Translations under genes and position numbers: made by a program | Part shown: positions 1 through 7,041 of the stretch, in pieces | Layout of the letters: each line of letters opens with the position of its first letter | Position numbering within the stretch: position 1 is the first letter of the stretch | Assembly: GCF_046292685.1 (NCBI RefSeq) | Contig: NZ_JBKBQM010000030.1 | Span: forward strand, 1 to 42,037 | Reading direction: 5' to 3' | Length of the DNA stretch: 42,037 nt | Source of the DNA: Wagnerdoeblera sp046292685 | Lineage (GTDB): Bacteria > Pseudomonadota > Alphaproteobacteria > Rhodobacterales > Rhodobacteraceae | Notes under the pieces: model-generated | Database searches by the model: none | What the model saw: only the letters and a program-made list of their open reading frames with translations | Told to the model about the DNA's origin: nothing

Positions 1-116
1 GACGAGGGGTGGCATCGGGCACCCATACCTCGCCTCGACCAGCACGACGCTCACCGCTGCCGCCCAAACAGAGGGAAAACTGTTCCGCCTCGTGGACTTC
101 TTCAGCAGCCTGCTAG
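1..116. mobile_element. Possible insertion-sequence end (remnant)
   Basis: No complete gene is visible here. One plus-strand frame stays open across the whole segment and reads through FFSSLLE near its end. The stretch around 95-116 (CTTCTTCAGCAGCCTGCTAG) resembles the terminal inverted repeats I associate with IS1182/IS4-type elements in alphaproteobacteria. That resemblance is from memory and could not be searched. The rest of the element would lie left of the window. It could equally be the 3' end of an unrelated gene. Confidence 0.25.
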
Positions 117-130
117 AGGCCAGCGGCGAA

Positions 131-177
131 GCGGGGGCCAGCCCCCGCACCCCCGGGATATTTGAGGACAGAAAATG
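131..177 (+). repeat. Hairpin-GGATATTT element, copy 1
   Basis: A GCGGGGGC/GCCCCCGC stem (131-148) is followed by a C-run and the core GGGATATTTGAGGAC, then AGAAAATG ending at 177. The copy sits just past the 3' end of the minus-strand molybdopterin-binding gene and is inverted relative to it. It is one of seven related intergenic copies in this window. Confidence 0.8.
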
Positions 178-186
178 TGCATCGTC

Positions 187-1179
187 TCACCCCGGATCGC
201 GCGGTTGCGGGCGGGTGGGTATTTCCATCAGCAGCCCGCCCACGCCCATGCGCTGGATGTCGGCGGCGCCCACCGGCACGCCGCAGGCCAGCCGTTCCAG
301 CACCCAGTCGGCGCCGTTCAGCGCGGGCGAACGCGCGCAGCCCGGCAGGCCGATCAGCGGTTGCCCGCGAAACCGGCCCAGAAACAGCAGGTTGCCCGGG
401 TCCACCGGCATTCCGACATGCTCGACCTGCCCGCCTGCCGCCCGCACCGCTGCGGGGGCCACATCCTGGGGGTCCGAGGTGGCCGACCCGGTCAGGATCA
501 GCACCATCCCCGCCGCCGGCGCCGCGGCCAGCGCGGCCGCCAGGGCCGGCACCCGGTGCGGCACCGCGGCATGATGCGCCAGCCGCAGCCCCAGCCGCGC
601 CAGCCGCTGTTCGGTCGCCTTGCGCCCCTTGGGCAAGGGCGCGGCCCCGCCGATGGTGGTTTCGACCAGCACGGCATCGGCCAGCACCGGCGGGCAATGC
701 GCCAGCGCCCCGGCCGCCGCCGCACAGGCCCGCGCCAGCGCCGCCCCCGCCACCGCCCAGGCGATGATCTTGACCGTGGCCACCATCGTGCCTTCGGCCA
801 CCCGCTGCCATTCCGGCACGGTGGCGATGGTCACCATCGGGTCCACGGCATTGGCGGCATGGATGGCGGCAGCGTCGATGCGCACCACGCCGGGGCCGGT
901 CGCGTGGATGTTCACCCGCCCGGTGCCCACCGGCGCCAGCCGCAAGCCCGCCCCGCCCGCCACCAGCGCCTGCGCCAGCGCCAGCGCCGCGGCATCCTCG
1001 GCCACGTCGCCGGGGTCCAGCCGCGCCACCGTCACCTCGGCCAGACCGGCCGCGGCCAGCGCCGCGAGGTCGGCCGGGTCCAGCACCCGGCCCTTGCGCA
1101 GCCGGCCGCCAGGCACGTCCTGCGAATGCGCCAGCACGGACCCTGCCGCCTTGGCCACAGGCTCGGGCCCGAAGCGCAT
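187..1179 (-). CDS. Molybdopterin-binding protein (MoCF_BD-type fold)
   Basis: A 330-residue protein with the C-terminal signature of MoaB/MoeA-like molybdopterin-binding domains: LILTGSATSDPQDV near residues 227-240, GMPVDPGN at 256-263 and GLPGCARSP at 277-285. The expected role is binding or handling molybdenum cofactor or its precursor in the cytoplasm, probably during insertion into a hydroxylase-type enzyme. The ATG overlaps the XdhC stop codon by one base (TGATG), so translation is probably coupled. It is the last visible gene of a MoxR-VWA-XdhC run. The family assignment is good; the client enzyme is unknown. Confidence 0.85.
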   Translation of the reverse strand: MRFGPEPVAKAAGSVLAHSQDVPGGRLRKGRVLDPADLAALAAAGLAEVTVARLDPGDVAEDAAALALAQALVAGGAGLRLAPVGTGRVNIHATGPGVVRIDAAAIHAANAVDPMVTIATVPEWQRVAEGTMVATVKIIAWAVAGAALARACAAAAGALAHCPPVLADAVLVETTIGGAAPLPKGRKATEQRLARLGLRLAHHAAVPHRVPALAAALAAAPAAGMVLILTGSATSDPQDVAPAAVRAAGGQVEHVGMPVDPGNLLFLGRFRGQPLIGLPGCARSPALNGADWVLERLACGVPVGAADIQRMGVGGLLMEIPTRPQPRDPG

Positions 1180-2171
1180 CAGCCGCCGCGCCGCAGCACT
1201 TGGGTGATCTGCGCCAGCACCGATACGGCGATTTCCGCCGGGGTCCTGGCCCCGATGTCGAGGCCCACGGGCGCATGGATGCGGGCGATCTGCGCCTCGC
1301 TCACCCCGGCGGCGCGCAACCGCTCCAGCCGTTTGGCATGGGTGCGGGTCGAACCGAGGCAGCCGAGGTAAAAGCAGTCCGAGGCCAGCGCCGCGAGGAT
1401 CGCGGGGTCGTCCAGCTTGGTGTCATGCGTCAGCGTCACCACCGCGGTGCGCGCATCGGGCGCCAGTGCGGCCATCGCCTCGTCGGGCCAGTCGTGCAGG
1501 ATGGTTTCGCCGGGGAACCGCGGCCCCGAGCCGAAAGCCTCGCGCGGGTCGATCAGGGTGGGGTCGTAACCCGCCAGCCGCGCCATGGGCAACAGCGCCT
1601 GCGCGATGTGCACCGCCCCCACCACGATCAGCCGCAAGGCCGGGTTGTGGATGGCGACGAAGGTATCGCCCTCCACCCCCGACTTGTCGGCGCGCAGCCG
1701 GTCGCGCACCGGCGCGGGCGCGGCCTCGGGCGCGATCAGGCGGCGCGACCAGTCGGACAGGTTCACCGCATAGGCCCGCGCCACCCGGCCCGCCCGTGCC
1801 GCGACCAGTTCGGCCAGCAGCGATTCGGGCAGGCCCTGCGCGCCGCCCACGGGCTCCACCAGCACCCGGATGGTGCCGCCGCAGGCCAGCCCGACGCTGA
1901 AGGCGGTTTCGTCGCTGACCCCGAAGGTCAGCACCCGGCTGTGGCCGTCGGCCAGCGCCTCCAGCGCCTCGGTCACCACCGCGCCTTCGACGCAACCGCC
2001 CGAGACCGAGCCCATGATCTCGCCCGCGCCCGACACCGCCAGCTGGCTGCCCGCCTGGCGCGGGGCGGACCCCCAGGTTTCCATCACCGTGGCCAGCACG
2101 GCACCGCGCCCGGCGCGGTGCCAGTCCAGCGCGATTTCGGGAATGCGGTCGTGATTTGCGGTTTCGGTCAT
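1179..2171 (-). CDS. XdhC/CoxI family molybdoenzyme maturation protein
   Basis: A 330-residue XdhC-family protein. The N-terminal XdhC/CoxI domain has GSVSGGCVEG at residues 54-63, and a C-terminal Rossmann-like domain starts near VVGAVHIAQ (about 185). Characterised XdhC proteins bind molybdenum cofactor, promote its sulfuration and deliver it to xanthine dehydrogenase-type enzymes; that role is inferred here. The start at 2171 is chosen because the open frame upstream is low-complexity and an AGGAGG ribosome-binding site lies just before this ATG. The next gene starts on its stop codon. Its cognate hydroxylase is not in the window. It could also be called CoxF-like from its neighbours. Confidence 0.9.
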   Translation of the reverse strand: MTETANHDRIPEIALDWHRAGRGAVLATVMETWGSAPRQAGSQLAVSGAGEIMGSVSGGCVEGAVVTEALEALADGHSRVLTFGVSDETAFSVGLACGGTIRVLVEPVGGAQGLPESLLAELVAARAGRVARAYAVNLSDWSRRLIAPEAAPAPVRDRLRADKSGVEGDTFVAIHNPALRLIVVGAVHIAQALLPMARLAGYDPTLIDPREAFGSGPRFPGETILHDWPDEAMAALAPDARTAVVTLTHDTKLDDPAILAALASDCFYLGCLGSTRTHAKRLERLRAAGVSEAQIARIHAPVGLDIGARTPAEIAVSVLAQITQVLRRGG

Positions 2172-2252
2172 CGGGGCCCCCTCCTGCCGGGGGCAGTATG
2201 GCACGCCCGGGCGGCGGCAGGCCAGTGCGACCTTGGCGGCAGTCGGCCAGCG

Positions 2253-2286
2253 AAAAGGCGCCGCAGGCGGGACAACCTGCGGCGCC
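2253..2286 (-). terminator. Rho-independent terminator after the VWA gene
   Basis: A perfect 11-bp inverted repeat, GGCGCCGCAGG (2257-2267) and CCTGCGGCGCC (2276-2286), has an 8-nt loop. On the minus strand it is followed by TTTT (2256-2253). It lies 148 bp past the VWA gene stop and 82 bp before the XdhC start, so it could partly separate the MoxR-VWA unit from the XdhC unit. Confidence 0.7.
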
Positions 2287-2433
2287 GGAAAGACCGCCCG
2301 CGGGATCCGGGCGTTCGGCCGCCGTGCCGGCACCGGGGAGACGATGCCGCCACGCCGCAGCCGGGAAACAACGGCCGCGCGGCTGCACAAGACATGGGAA
2401 GGCCCCCCCGGCGTTGCAAGCCCGGCCCCTGCG

Positions 2434-3708
2434 TCAGCCCGCCGCAGGCACGCGCAACAGCGCCATCAGCCGCGCCTTTTCGCCGTGGTCCGACGGGTCG
2501 GACACCGCCGCCGCCAGCGATTCCAGCGAGGCGACGGAATGCGCGGCGCGAAAGGCATCGACATGCGGCAGCATGGCGGCGATGCCGCGGGCGCGTGGGG
2601 CAAAACCATCCCAGCGCAGCAGGGGGTTGAGCCAGATCAGCCGCCGGCACGACAGGTGCAGCCGCTCCATCTCGCGCGTCAGCACCGCGGTATCGTCGCG
2701 GTCGAGCCCATCGGTGATGACCAGCACCACCGCCCCCTGCCCCAGCACCCGGCGCGACCAGTCGCGGTTGAAGGCGTGCAGGCAGGCGCCGATCCGCGTG
2801 CCGCCTTGCCAGTCCTGCGCCTGCCGGCCGGCCGCGGCCAGCGCCGCATCGACATCGCGGGTCTTGAGGTGGCGGGTGATGTTCGTCAGCCGCGTGCCGA
2901 AGGTAAAGGCATGCACCTTTGCCCAGCCTTGCCCCTGCCGGTTGGCCACGGCGTGGACGAAATGCAGCACCATGCGGGAATACTGGCTCATCGACCCCGA
3001 AATGTCGCAAAGCACGACAAGATTGGGCCAGCGCGTGGCCGGGGCGCGGCGGGCGATGCGGGCGATCTCGCCGCCTTGGCGGACGGCGGCGCGCAAGGTG
3101 CGGCGCCAGTCGGGGCGGCGGCCCAGCGGATCGGCCGCGAGGCGCCGGGTCGGGATCGGCGCCACCGGCAGCGACAGGCGCGCCAGCATGCGCCGCGCCG
3201 CGGCCGCCTCCTCGGTCGACATCTGCTCGAAGTCGAGGGTCTTGAGCCGCTCGGTCGCCGAGGCGGTCTGGCTGGCGTCGATTTCCACCCGCTCGTCGCC
3301 GCCGTCCTCCTCAGGCGCATCGGGCGCCTGCGGCCGGTCGGCACCGTCCAGCAACGCCTCGGCCGCGCGCCGGGCGGCGGCGGCGGCGGCCTGTTCCTCC
3401 TGCACGCCGCGCACGGCCGGCAGCATCAGCGCCATCATGTGTTCCATGTAGCGCGGATCGCGCCAGAACAGGCGGAACACCTGGTCGAAGACGGTGCGCT
3501 GTTCGGGCCGGTTCACGAAGACCGCGTGCAGCGACCAGTAGAAATCGGCCTTGTTGGTAAAGCCCGCCGCCGCCACCGCCTCGATCGCCACCAGCACGCG
3601 CCCCGGACCCACCGGCAACCCCGCCTTGCGCAGCGCGCGGGCGAAATGGGCGATGTTGTGGGCCAGCTTGCCGTCTTCGGGGATGTCGAGGGGGGGGTAT
3701 TCGGGCAT
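2434..3708 (-). CDS. CoxE-like VWA domain protein
   Basis: A 424-residue protein of the CoxE-like VWA family. The N-terminal helical part (about 1-100) is followed by an acidic, alanine-rich linker (105-150) and a VWA domain from about 228. The MIDAS metal-binding motif DISGS is at 235-239. In cox clusters the CoxD ATPase and CoxE act together in building the active site of aerobic CO dehydrogenase; the same pairing is seen here with the MoxR ATPase just upstream. The start at 3708 is where family-like sequence begins (MPEYPPLDIP); the open frame continues further upstream through the ATPase gene in another frame. An inverted copy of the hairpin element separates the two genes. Confidence 0.85.
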   Translation of the reverse strand: MPEYPPLDIPEDGKLAHNIAHFARALRKAGLPVGPGRVLVAIEAVAAAGFTNKADFYWSLHAVFVNRPEQRTVFDQVFRLFWRDPRYMEHMMALMLPAVRGVQEEQAAAAAARRAAEALLDGADRPQAPDAPEEDGGDERVEIDASQTASATERLKTLDFEQMSTEEAAAARRMLARLSLPVAPIPTRRLAADPLGRRPDWRRTLRAAVRQGGEIARIARRAPATRWPNLVVLCDISGSMSQYSRMVLHFVHAVANRQGQGWAKVHAFTFGTRLTNITRHLKTRDVDAALAAAGRQAQDWQGGTRIGACLHAFNRDWSRRVLGQGAVVLVITDGLDRDDTAVLTREMERLHLSCRRLIWLNPLLRWDGFAPRARGIAAMLPHVDAFRAAHSVASLESLAAAVSDPSDHGEKARLMALLRVPAAG

Positions 3709-3735
3709 TCCGGGCCTTTGCGCCTGGGGCTGGCC

Positions 3736-3787
3736 CCGGGGGTTTTGCACCCCCGGACCCCCGCAGGATATTTGAGGACAGAAAATG
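3736..3787 (+). repeat. Hairpin-GGATATTT element, copy 2
   Basis: A CCGGGGG/CCCCCGG stem with loop TTTTGCA (3736-3756) is followed by ACCCCCGC, then GGATATTTGAGGAC and AGAAAATG ending at 3787. The copy fills most of the gap between the MoxR ATPase and VWA genes and is inverted relative to their transcription. Its core matches copy 1 base for base. Confidence 0.85.
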
Positions 3788-3788
3788 G

Positions 3789-4691
3789 TCAGGCGGGTTG
3801 CAGCGACTTGCGCGCCTCGTCCAGCAGGCGCCTGGCTTCGGAGCCTTGCAGGCGGGCGATGTCGTCTTGATACTTCAGGATCGCGCCCAGCGTGTCGGCG
3901 ATGATTTCGGGGCTGAGCGTCAGAACATCGAGCGCGAGCAGGCATTTCGCCCAGTCGATGGTTTCGGCGACGCCGGGTTTCTTGAACAGGTCTTCGGTGC
4001 GCAGCCGCTGGACGAAGGCCACCACCTCGCGCGAGAGGGTTGCGGAGGCTTGCGGGGCGCGGGCGTGCAGGATTTCGATTTCGCGGTCGAAGGCGGGGTA
4101 ATCGACCCAGTGATAAAGGCAGCGCCGTTTCAGCGCATCGTGCACCTCGCGCGTGCGGTTGGAGGTGAGGATGACGATGGGCGGCTCGGGCGCCTTGACG
4201 GTGCCGAGTTCGGGGATGGTGACCTGGAAATCCGACAGCGCCTCGAGCAGGAAGGCTTCGAAGGGTTCGTCGGTGCGGTCGATCTCGTCGATCAGCAGCA
4301 CGGGGGCGCCGCCGGGCTGCGGGCGCATGGCCTGCAGCAGCGGGCGTTCGATCAGGTAGTCGGGGCCGAACAGGCCCGCGCGCAGGTGGTCGGTGTCGGC
4401 GGCGGCCTCGGCGGCGCGGATGGCGACCATCTGCGCGGCGAAGTTCCATTCGTAGACTGCCGAGGCGGCATCGAGCCCTTCGTAGCATTGCAGCCGGATC
4501 AGCCGCCGGCCAAGCGCCGCGGCCAGGGCCTTGGCGATTTCGGTCTTGCCGGTGCCGGCCTCGCCTTCCAGAAACAGCGGCCGGCCCAAGCGCAGGGCCA
4601 GAAAGGTGACCGTGGCCAGCGGGCGGCCGCAGACATAATCCTGGGCCGCCAGCATCTGCTGCACGGCGTCGATCGAGGCGATGGCGGTCAC
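3789..4691 (-). CDS. MoxR-family AAA+ ATPase (CoxD-like)
   Basis: A 300-residue AAA+ ATPase. Walker A GEAGTGKT is at residues 43-50, Walker B LLIDEID at about 132-138, and sensor-1 region ILTSNRTREVHDALKRR follows, with the usual MoxR C-terminal lid. MoxR ATPases act as chaperones with VWA partners; CoxD plays this part in CO dehydrogenase maturation. The start is the GTG at 4691, preceded by a strong AAGGGGAGGG ribosome-binding site; the open frame extends about 85 codons further into Pro/Ala-rich sequence that does not look like a family N-terminus. The downstream VWA gene is the expected partner. Confidence 0.88.
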   Translation of the reverse strand: MTAIASIDAVQQMLAAQDYVCGRPLATVTFLALRLGRPLFLEGEAGTGKTEIAKALAAALGRRLIRLQCYEGLDAASAVYEWNFAAQMVAIRAAEAAADTDHLRAGLFGPDYLIERPLLQAMRPQPGGAPVLLIDEIDRTDEPFEAFLLEALSDFQVTIPELGTVKAPEPPIVILTSNRTREVHDALKRRCLYHWVDYPAFDREIEILHARAPQASATLSREVVAFVQRLRTEDLFKKPGVAETIDWAKCLLALDVLTLSPEIIADTLGAILKYQDDIARLQGSEARRLLDEARKSLQPA

Positions 4692-4863
4692 GGTATCCCT
4701 CCCCTTTGCGCGGTCAGCCTGCGGCGGCGGCGGGGGCGCGGTCAAGCGCCGGCGCGGCGCGTGCGACCAATGGACTAGGGCGAAGGCCTGCGTCGGGGCC
4801 AGCCGCAGGCAAGGGCGCGGCGAAGGCCGGTGTTTCGGCGGCGCTGCGGCGGCGCCCGCGGCC

Positions 4864-5385
4864 TCAGCTGGCGCTGCGCCGCGCCTCCTGTGCCAAGGTC
4901 TCGGCGCGGGCCTTGAGGCCTGCGTTGGCGCGTTCGAACTCGGCACGGAAGGGCTGCACGTCCATCACCCACAGCAGCACGCCGCGAAAGCCTTCGCCCT
5001 GGATCAGGCGCGTGCCGCCGTTTTCGGCCGCCAGCAGGAAGTAGTGTTCGCCATCGAACAGCCGCGGCAGGTAGAGCCGGCCCAGCCAGCGCAGCTCGCG
5101 GCCCTGGTCGGCCACCAGCACCTCGGGGCGAAAGGTGATTTCGCCGCCCGACGGCGTGCCCATCGTCAGGCTGACCCGCTCGCCTTGGGCAAAGCGGCCC
5201 GCGACGCGGTGCATGTTCGGGCTCCAGGCCTGATGCTCGGCCGGGTCGGTCAGCAGCGCCCAGACGGTTTCGGGCGGGGCGTCGATGAAGACCTGGGTTT
5301 CGAACCCGTCGCGCGGGGCAAGGGCGACAGCGGCGCCCAAGGCAAGCGCGACGGCGGCGGCGGCGGTGGCAAGGATGGGGGGCAT
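4864..5385 (-). CDS. SRPBCC domain protein with N-terminal membrane segment
   Basis: A 173-residue protein. Residues 3-23 form an Ala/Leu-rich hydrophobic segment (membrane anchor or uncleaved signal), followed by an SRPBCC (START/polyketide-cyclase-like) domain beginning at FETQVFIDAPPETVWALLTD. The ligand is unknown. The start at 5385 has AGAGGA upstream; an in-frame alternative at 5463 would add a poor N-terminus and cover the LysR operator. It is transcribed divergently from the LysR gene, and that pairing suggests LysR control. CoxG proteins share the fold, but this sequence does not look like CoxG. A 172-bp gap with a 7-bp stem (4786-4810) separates it from the MoxR gene. Confidence 0.75.
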   Translation of the reverse strand: MPPILATAAAAVALALGAAVALAPRDGFETQVFIDAPPETVWALLTDPAEHQAWSPNMHRVAGRFAQGERVSLTMGTPSGGEITFRPEVLVADQGRELRWLGRLYLPRLFDGEHYFLLAAENGGTRLIQGEGFRGVLLWVMDVQPFRAEFERANAGLKARAETLAQEARRSAS

Positions 5386-5458
5386 GGCGGGTTTCCTCTG
5401 GTGGGGGTGTGGCGCCGGAATACGCCTGGCCCGCCCATTCGGGAATTGCGTAAAGCTC

Positions 5459-5481
5459 TGCATTGGTTATAGAGAAATGCA
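5459..5481. promoter_or_regulatory. Perfect LysR-type operator
   Basis: TGCATT (5459-5464) and AATGCA (5476-5481) are exact inverted arms separated by 11 bp, so the dyad contains the LysR T-N11-A motif. It lies between the divergent SRPBCC and LysR genes, and its last base is the A of the lysR ATG. On the minus strand a weak promoter-like pair (TTCCCG, 17 bp, TATTCC at 5417-5445) would place the dyad centre about 60 bp upstream of the SRPBCC transcription start. The dyad is seen directly; its function is inferred. Confidence 0.65.
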
Positions 5482-6368
5482 TGAGCACCGGGCCGATCCA
5501 GTGGGAGCACTGGCGCAGTTTCATCGCCGTGGCCGAAGAAGGCAGCCTGTCGGGCGCCGCCCGCGCGCTGCGGCTGACGCAGCCGACCCTGGGCCGGCAC
5601 ATCGACCTTCTGGAACAGGCGGTCGGCGCCGCGCTGTTCTTGCGCGCGCCGCAGGGGATGGCGCTGACCGACCTTGGCCGCGATCTCTTGCCCGAGGCGC
5701 GGGCGATGGCGGCGGCGGCGGCGGCGCTGGAACGCACGGCCTCGGCCCCGCTCGACGCCGGGCGGGGCGTGGTGCGCCTGAGCGCAAGCGAGGTGGTGGG
5801 CGCCGAGGTGCTGCCCGGCGTGCTGGCGCCGCTCATGGCCGCGCATCCGGGGCTGGAGGTGGAACTGGTCCTGTCGAACCGCAACGAGGATCTCTTGCGG
5901 CGCGAGGCCGACCTGGCGGTGCGCATGCTGCGCCCGGTGCAGACCGGGCTTGTGGCGCGCAAGGTCGCCGAGGTGCGGATCGGGCTTTATGCCCATGCGC
6001 GCTATCTGGCCGCGCAAGGCGTGCCGCAGACGCCTGCGGACCTGGCCGGGCACATCCTGATCGGGCCGGACCGCGACGCGGGCACACTGGCGGCGATGGC
6101 GGCGGCGGGGCTGGACCGGCGGATGCTGCGCCTGCGCTGCGACCGCGAGGCGGCGCAGCTGAACGCCTTGCGCGCAGGCCTCGGCATCGGCGCGGCGCAG
6201 GCGGGGGTGGCGCGCGCCTGCCCCGACCTGCGGCCGGTGCTGGCCGGGCATTTCGCCTTTCGGCTGGAATGCTGGCTGGCGATGCACGAGGATCTGCGGG
6301 CCAGCGCCCGGGTGCGGCTGGTGTTCGACCACCTCGCCGCGCATCTGCCCGCCGCGCTGGCCGGCTGA
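5481..6368 (+). CDS. LysR-family transcriptional regulator
   Basis: A 295-residue LTTR. The N-terminal winged helix-turn-helix covers about residues 6-66 (HWRSFIAVAEEGSLSGAARA, then LTQPTLGRHIDLLEQAVG). The substrate-binding domain starts near residue 92 with GVVRLSASEVVGAEVLPG. The effector is unknown. The start is the ATG at 5481; an in-frame TTG at 5463 lies inside the operator and is less likely. No strong ribosome-binding site is present (only AGAGAA), which with an operator abutting the ATG suggests low, autoregulated expression. Its stop is two bases from the stop of the convergent membrane-protein gene, in the palindrome TGAGCTCA. Confidence 0.9.
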   Translation: MSTGPIQWEHWRSFIAVAEEGSLSGAARALRLTQPTLGRHIDLLEQAVGAALFLRAPQGMALTDLGRDLLPEARAMAAAAAALERTASAPLDAGRGVVRLSASEVVGAEVLPGVLAPLMAAHPGLEVELVLSNRNEDLLRREADLAVRMLRPVQTGLVARKVAEVRIGLYAHARYLAAQGVPQTPADLAGHILIGPDRDAGTLAAMAAAGLDRRMLRLRCDREAAQLNALRAGLGIGAAQAGVARACPDLRPVLAGHFAFRLECWLAMHEDLRASARVRLVFDHLAAHLPAALAG

Positions 6369-6370
6369 GC

Positions 6371-6751
6371 TCAGCGCCGCAGCAGCGGGAAGGCGGCAAA
6401 GGCGATCTGGCCGGCCAGGCCCAGCAGATGCGCGGGCTATGCATAAAGTGCCAGGTGCCCGGCCAGCGTCCGCCCGGAGAGCCCGACCGAGAGCCCCGCC
6501 TCGGCCAGCATCAGGAGCCCGAAGGCCACGGCCCCCATCGCCACCGCCTGTGCCGCGCCCAGGCGCCGCCCCCGCAGCAGCCGCCCGCAGATCGCCCAGG
6601 CCGCGGTCAGGATCACCGGCAGTTCCACCAGCACCGCGCCAAGCTCGCCAATCCGCGGGATCAGGACCAGCGTGCGGACCGTGCCCAACACGAAGCCCAC
6701 CGCAAAGACCGCGGCGAAGTAGACAAGGCCAAGGCGCAGCGCCGCCGTCAC
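6371..6751 (-). pseudogene. Small integral membrane protein interrupted by in-frame TAG
   Basis: From the GTG at 6751 the frame encodes 104 residues with about three hydrophobic helices (LRLGLVYFAAVFAVGFVLG; LGAVLVELPVILTAAWAICG; AVAMGAVAFGLLMLAEAGLSVGL) and stops at TAG (6439-6437). The same frame then continues for 21 codons as PAHLLGLAGQIAFAAFPLLRR before a TGA at 6371. That tail is a plausible fourth helix with a basic end, and the TGA falls two bases from the convergent lysR stop, as expected of the original gene end. I read this as a nonsense-interrupted gene; a truncated functional protein, readthrough or a sequencing error are alternatives. The function of the family is unknown to me. 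Confidence 0.65.
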
Positions 6752-6919
6752 CGGACCGCCCCCGCCACCCCGGCCGGCCGGGCCCCCGGCCTCCGCCCTC
6801 CGGCGCCCGGACCTGTCGCGGCGCGCGCCACACCGGGGCGCCGCCGGGGCGCGCCCAGGCCCACCCCGCCGCACCGGGGCATGCCGGCGCCGGGCCCTTG
6901 CAACCGGAACGGGATCGAT

Positions 6920-6933
6920 GTGATCTGCATCAA
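6920..6933. promoter_or_regulatory. FNR/FnrL-like box upstream of ABC exporter
   Basis: GTGAT-CTGC-ATCAA differs by one base from the FNR consensus TTGAT-N4-ATCAA. It is 58 bp upstream of the ATG at 6985 and 115 bp upstream of the ATG at 7042. It is the only such site I noticed before the exporter operon. A Crp/Fnr-family regulator is inferred; the sequence alone does not say which. Confidence 0.4.
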
Positions 6934-6937
6934 GGCA

Positions 6938-6961
6938 TTTCCTGTGGCCTTCGCCAGGAAA
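6938..6961 (+). promoter_or_regulatory. Inverted repeat in exporter leader
   Basis: TTTCCTG (6938-6944) and CAGGAAA (6955-6961) are perfect 7-bp arms around a 10-nt spacer that contains a further GGC/GCC pair. It may be a second operator or an RNA hairpin in the leader of the exporter mRNA. Confidence 0.35.
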
Positions 6962-7041
6962 AGCGATAGCTTGGCGATGGGTCAATGCCCATCCTGACCG
7001 GTTTTCGCCGGGAACGGCCACAGGACGAACGCTTGTCGATC

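Noticed and set aside
175..1371. Plus-strand 398-codon open frame beginning at the ATG of element copy 1
   Set aside because: It is antisense to the well-supported molybdopterin-binding and XdhC genes, and its translation is rich in His/Arg/Gln/Gly as expected of a shadow frame.
4864..5385. SRPBCC protein as CoxG of the maturation module
   Set aside because: The domain lacks the look of CoxG, is separated from the MoxR gene by 172 bp, and is better explained by its divergent LysR partner.
6437..6439. Amber codon as a pyrrolysine site
   Set aside because: The gene is a small hydrophobic membrane protein, not a methylamine methyltransferase, and no pyrrolysine genes are visible. The MttB-like gene itself has no in-frame amber codon.
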